NCBI GenBank assembly: GCA_016931365.1
Contig: JAFGEY010000342.1
Location: 1 to 7,387, forward strand
Direction: 5' to 3'
Length of the DNA: 7,387 nucleotides
Origin: Anaerolineae bacterium
GTDB taxonomy: Bacteria > Chloroflexota > Anaerolineae > JAFGEY01
Part shown: piece after piece, positions 5,902 through 7,387 of the stretch
Position numbering within the stretch: position 1 is the stretch's first letter
Layout: each line of letters begins with the position of its first letter
Notes under the pieces: generated by a model
Database searches by the model: none
Told to the model about the DNA's origin: nothing
Seen by the model: only the letters and a program-made list of their open reading frames with translations
Position numbers and translations under genes: made by a program

Positions 5902-7230
5902 TCAATGCGTGGCGCAGGCGATGCACGGATCAAAGGCGCGCACCACACGCCCCACTGCCCGCTCCAGTTCCAGGTTGACCTGCCCGCCTTTGATATAGCG
6001 CTCTGCAGCGACATAAAGCGCCCGCTCGATGGCCCGCATGTTGTGCACTGTGGGGATGATAAACTCGGCATGCTCGATCAGCCCGTCGCGGATGGCATAA
6101 TGGTGGATCAGCGGCCCGCGCGGCGCTTCGACCAGGCCGTAGGCATCGCCGTCGCGCGGCGTGTAGGCAACATCGGTGTCCTCGTCGTCCAGCGGGTCGG
6201 CCAGAATTTCCAACGCGCGTTCGAGGGCATAGACCAGTTCGATCCCCCGCGCCAGATCGAACAACAAGATCGCGTGGGCAGGCTGTCCAAACGCCGCTCG
6301 AAACTGCGCCAGGTAGCGGTCGGCCAGCGGCGTGCCCATCTCACGGGCCATATTGATCCGCGCCAGGCTGTTGGCGCGCAGCACCTCGCCGCGATAGCTG
6401 GTTTGCCCGGCGTAACTGTACTCGGTCTCACCGTAAATCAGGTGCTCGCGGAACTCGCTCGCCGCAAAGCGGTCGGCCACCTTGCCGTCAAGCCCCATCA
6501 CCCGCAGCCCGTCGCCATAATAATTGGGACAGCGCTCCCCCACCGCGGCGATGTAGCAGGCCGGCGCATCGTCGCCCCAGGTGCCCAGCCGCGCGCTCAA
6601 GGCCAGCGACGCGGCCCAGTACTCGTCGAACAACTCGCAGGCGAAAGGCAACGCCGTTTCGATCTCGGCGCGCATCGCATCGGCGGCTTGGGCGGAAATG
6701 CCGCTCGTCACCCCGCCGACGACGGCCTTGATCGGGTGGATAAACTGCCCACCGGCCAGGGCGATCAGGTCGGTGCCCGCTTTGCGCACCTGGAGCGCGC
6801 GCGTCGCCAACCGGTTCAGCCGCTCGTCGTCGCGTCCGCGCACACCATCGCGATCAGCGGTCAATTCAAAGAGGCTGTCCACGTCCAGGCGATCGGGCAG
6901 CGTAAAGATAAACAACGACGTGGCCTGATTCTGAACGATCTGTCCCAACAGCAGCAGCTCGCGGATTTTCAGCGCCAAGGGCGGCGGCATGACCCCATAG
7001 GCGTCCTCCAGCGCCTTGACCGAAGCGACGTGGTGCGCGGTTGAACAAACGCCGCAGATGCGCGGCACGATCACCGGCATCTGTTCGGCGGGCGCGCCTT
7101 GCACGAAATGCTGAAAGCCACGAAACTCGGTGGCCTGAAAGTGCGCCGATATCACCTGCCCGCCGCGCACCTCGATCACCACCTGCGCGTGTCCTTCGAT
7201 GCGGCTGAGGGGAAAAGTCAAAGTAGTCAT
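5902..7230 (-). CDS. [NiFe] hydrogenase large (catalytic) subunit, group 3-like, without C-terminal extension
   Basis: Catalytic subunit of a probably cytoplasmic [NiFe] hydrogenase (H2 to 2 H+ plus 2 electrons, reversible). It has 442 residues, normal for the family. The N-terminal RIEGH (10-14) carries the conserved Glu. The L1 motif PRICGVCSTAHHVA (56-69) supplies C59 and C62, and the L2 motif DPCIACATH (434-442) supplies C436 and C439. These four cysteines hold the Ni and Fe. The stop codon follows H442 directly, so there is no peptide for a HycI/HybD-type protease to remove. Overall sequence resembles group 3 (F420-, NAD- or heterodisulfide-linked) enzymes, but I cannot fix the subgroup. 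The start is ATG at 7230, overlapping the upstream stop as TGATG, with AAGGTG (7236-7241) 5 nt before it. The small subunit must be encoded upstream, in or beyond the truncated gene. Confidence 0.95.
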   Translation of the reverse strand: MTTLTFPLSRIEGHAQVVIEVRGGQVISAHFQATEFRGFQHFVQGAPAEQMPVIVPRICGVCSTAHHVASVKALEDAYGVMPPPLALKIRELLLLGQIVQNQATSLFIFTLPDRLDVDSLFELTADRDGVRGRDDERLNRLATRALQVRKAGTDLIALAGGQFIHPIKAVVGGVTSGISAQAADAMRAEIETALPFACELFDEYWAASLALSARLGTWGDDAPACYIAAVGERCPNYYGDGLRVMGLDGKVADRFAASEFREHLIYGETEYSYAGQTSYRGEVLRANSLARINMAREMGTPLADRYLAQFRAAFGQPAHAILLFDLARGIELVYALERALEILADPLDDEDTDVAYTPRDGDAYGLVEAPRGPLIHHYAIRDGLIEHAEFIIPTVHNMRAIERALYVAAERYIKGGQVNLELERAVGRVVRAFDPCIACATH

Positions 7231-7387
7231 CAGAGCACCTTTTCTTTGGGGCGAGGCAGACGGTCGCCGCCGGCATAATCGGAAAACTGGAACAAAAAGA
7301 GGGCCAGCTGCGGCGAGCGCAGCGCTCGATCCAGCTCATCCGGGGGAATGTCAGTCATCGAGGCAAAGACCTTTTGGATGCTCGCCA
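7230..7387 (-). CDS. C-terminal end of an unidentified protein upstream of the hydrogenase large subunit
   Basis: Only the last 51 residues are in the window; the rest lies beyond the right edge. The visible part includes FASMTDIPPDELDRALRSPQ, then LALFLFQFSDYAGGDRLPRP, and ends PKEKVL. There is no cysteine motif, transmembrane segment or recognisable domain here. Its stop overlaps the hydrogenase start as TGATG, which implies tight co-expression, so a partner subunit such as the hydrogenase small subunit is the natural guess. The tail is too short and unspecific to confirm that. The reading frame itself is well supported by the overlap and the codon pattern. Confidence 0.7.
   Translation of the reverse strand, partial: ASIQKVFASMTDIPPDELDRALRSPQLALFLFQFSDYAGGDRLPRPKEKVL

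Noticed and set aside
5905..7044. A 379-residue open frame on the plus strand
   Set aside because: It lies antisense to the hydrogenase large subunit, whose motifs are clear. The antisense product is Gln/Arg/His-rich low-complexity sequence, as expected for a shadow frame in GC-rich DNA.

Overview
The window is a compact bacterial segment with high GC. It has no mobile element, CRISPR array or RNA gene that I can see. The protein style suggests Chloroflexota (Anaerolineae-like), but this is inference: an ArsR-type regulator with a long N-terminal domain, a small basic protein after it, a PM20D1-like M20 hydrolase, and a cytoplasmic [NiFe] hydrogenase cluster. No marker gene proves it.

Left block (1-4014): two transcription units diverge from a 212-215 bp control region. 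Leftward (minus strand) run a 12-TM major facilitator transporter (1284-2459) and, 10 bp further on, a membrane-anchored M20 metallohydrolase of the PM20D1/carboxypeptidase S type, cut by the window edge. Rightward (plus strand) run a 358-residue ArsR-type regulator (2675-3751) and a 78-residue uncharacterised basic protein (3778-4014). The control region holds a consensus sigma-70 promoter for the regulator, a weaker mirrored promoter for the transporter, and two identical 18-bp operators 72 bp apart. The simplest reading is a self-regulated uptake-plus-hydrolysis module for an acylated amino acid, peptide or similar amide. The substrate is unknown.

A 13-bp perfect hairpin (4048-4078) separates this block from a convergent minus-strand block.

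Right block (4084-7387), all on the minus strand and apparently one operon. In transcription order it holds: the C-terminal tail of an unidentified protein; a [NiFe] hydrogenase large subunit; a stand-alone pyruvate-kinase-C-terminal-like domain protein; a flavodoxin-fold protein with a four-cysteine motif; and a YigZ/IMPACT family protein. Junctions are TGATG overlaps or gaps of 10 to 54 bp. The hydrogenase has all four NiFe-binding cysteines and ends exactly on the terminal His of its C-terminal motif, so it has no peptide for a maturation protease to remove. The accessory genes suggest redox (flavin) chemistry close to the hydrogenase, but their roles are inferred only from position.

The most interesting items are the symmetric divergent operator/promoter arrangement, the hydrogenase without a C-terminal extension, and the unusual hydrogenase-linked gene set.
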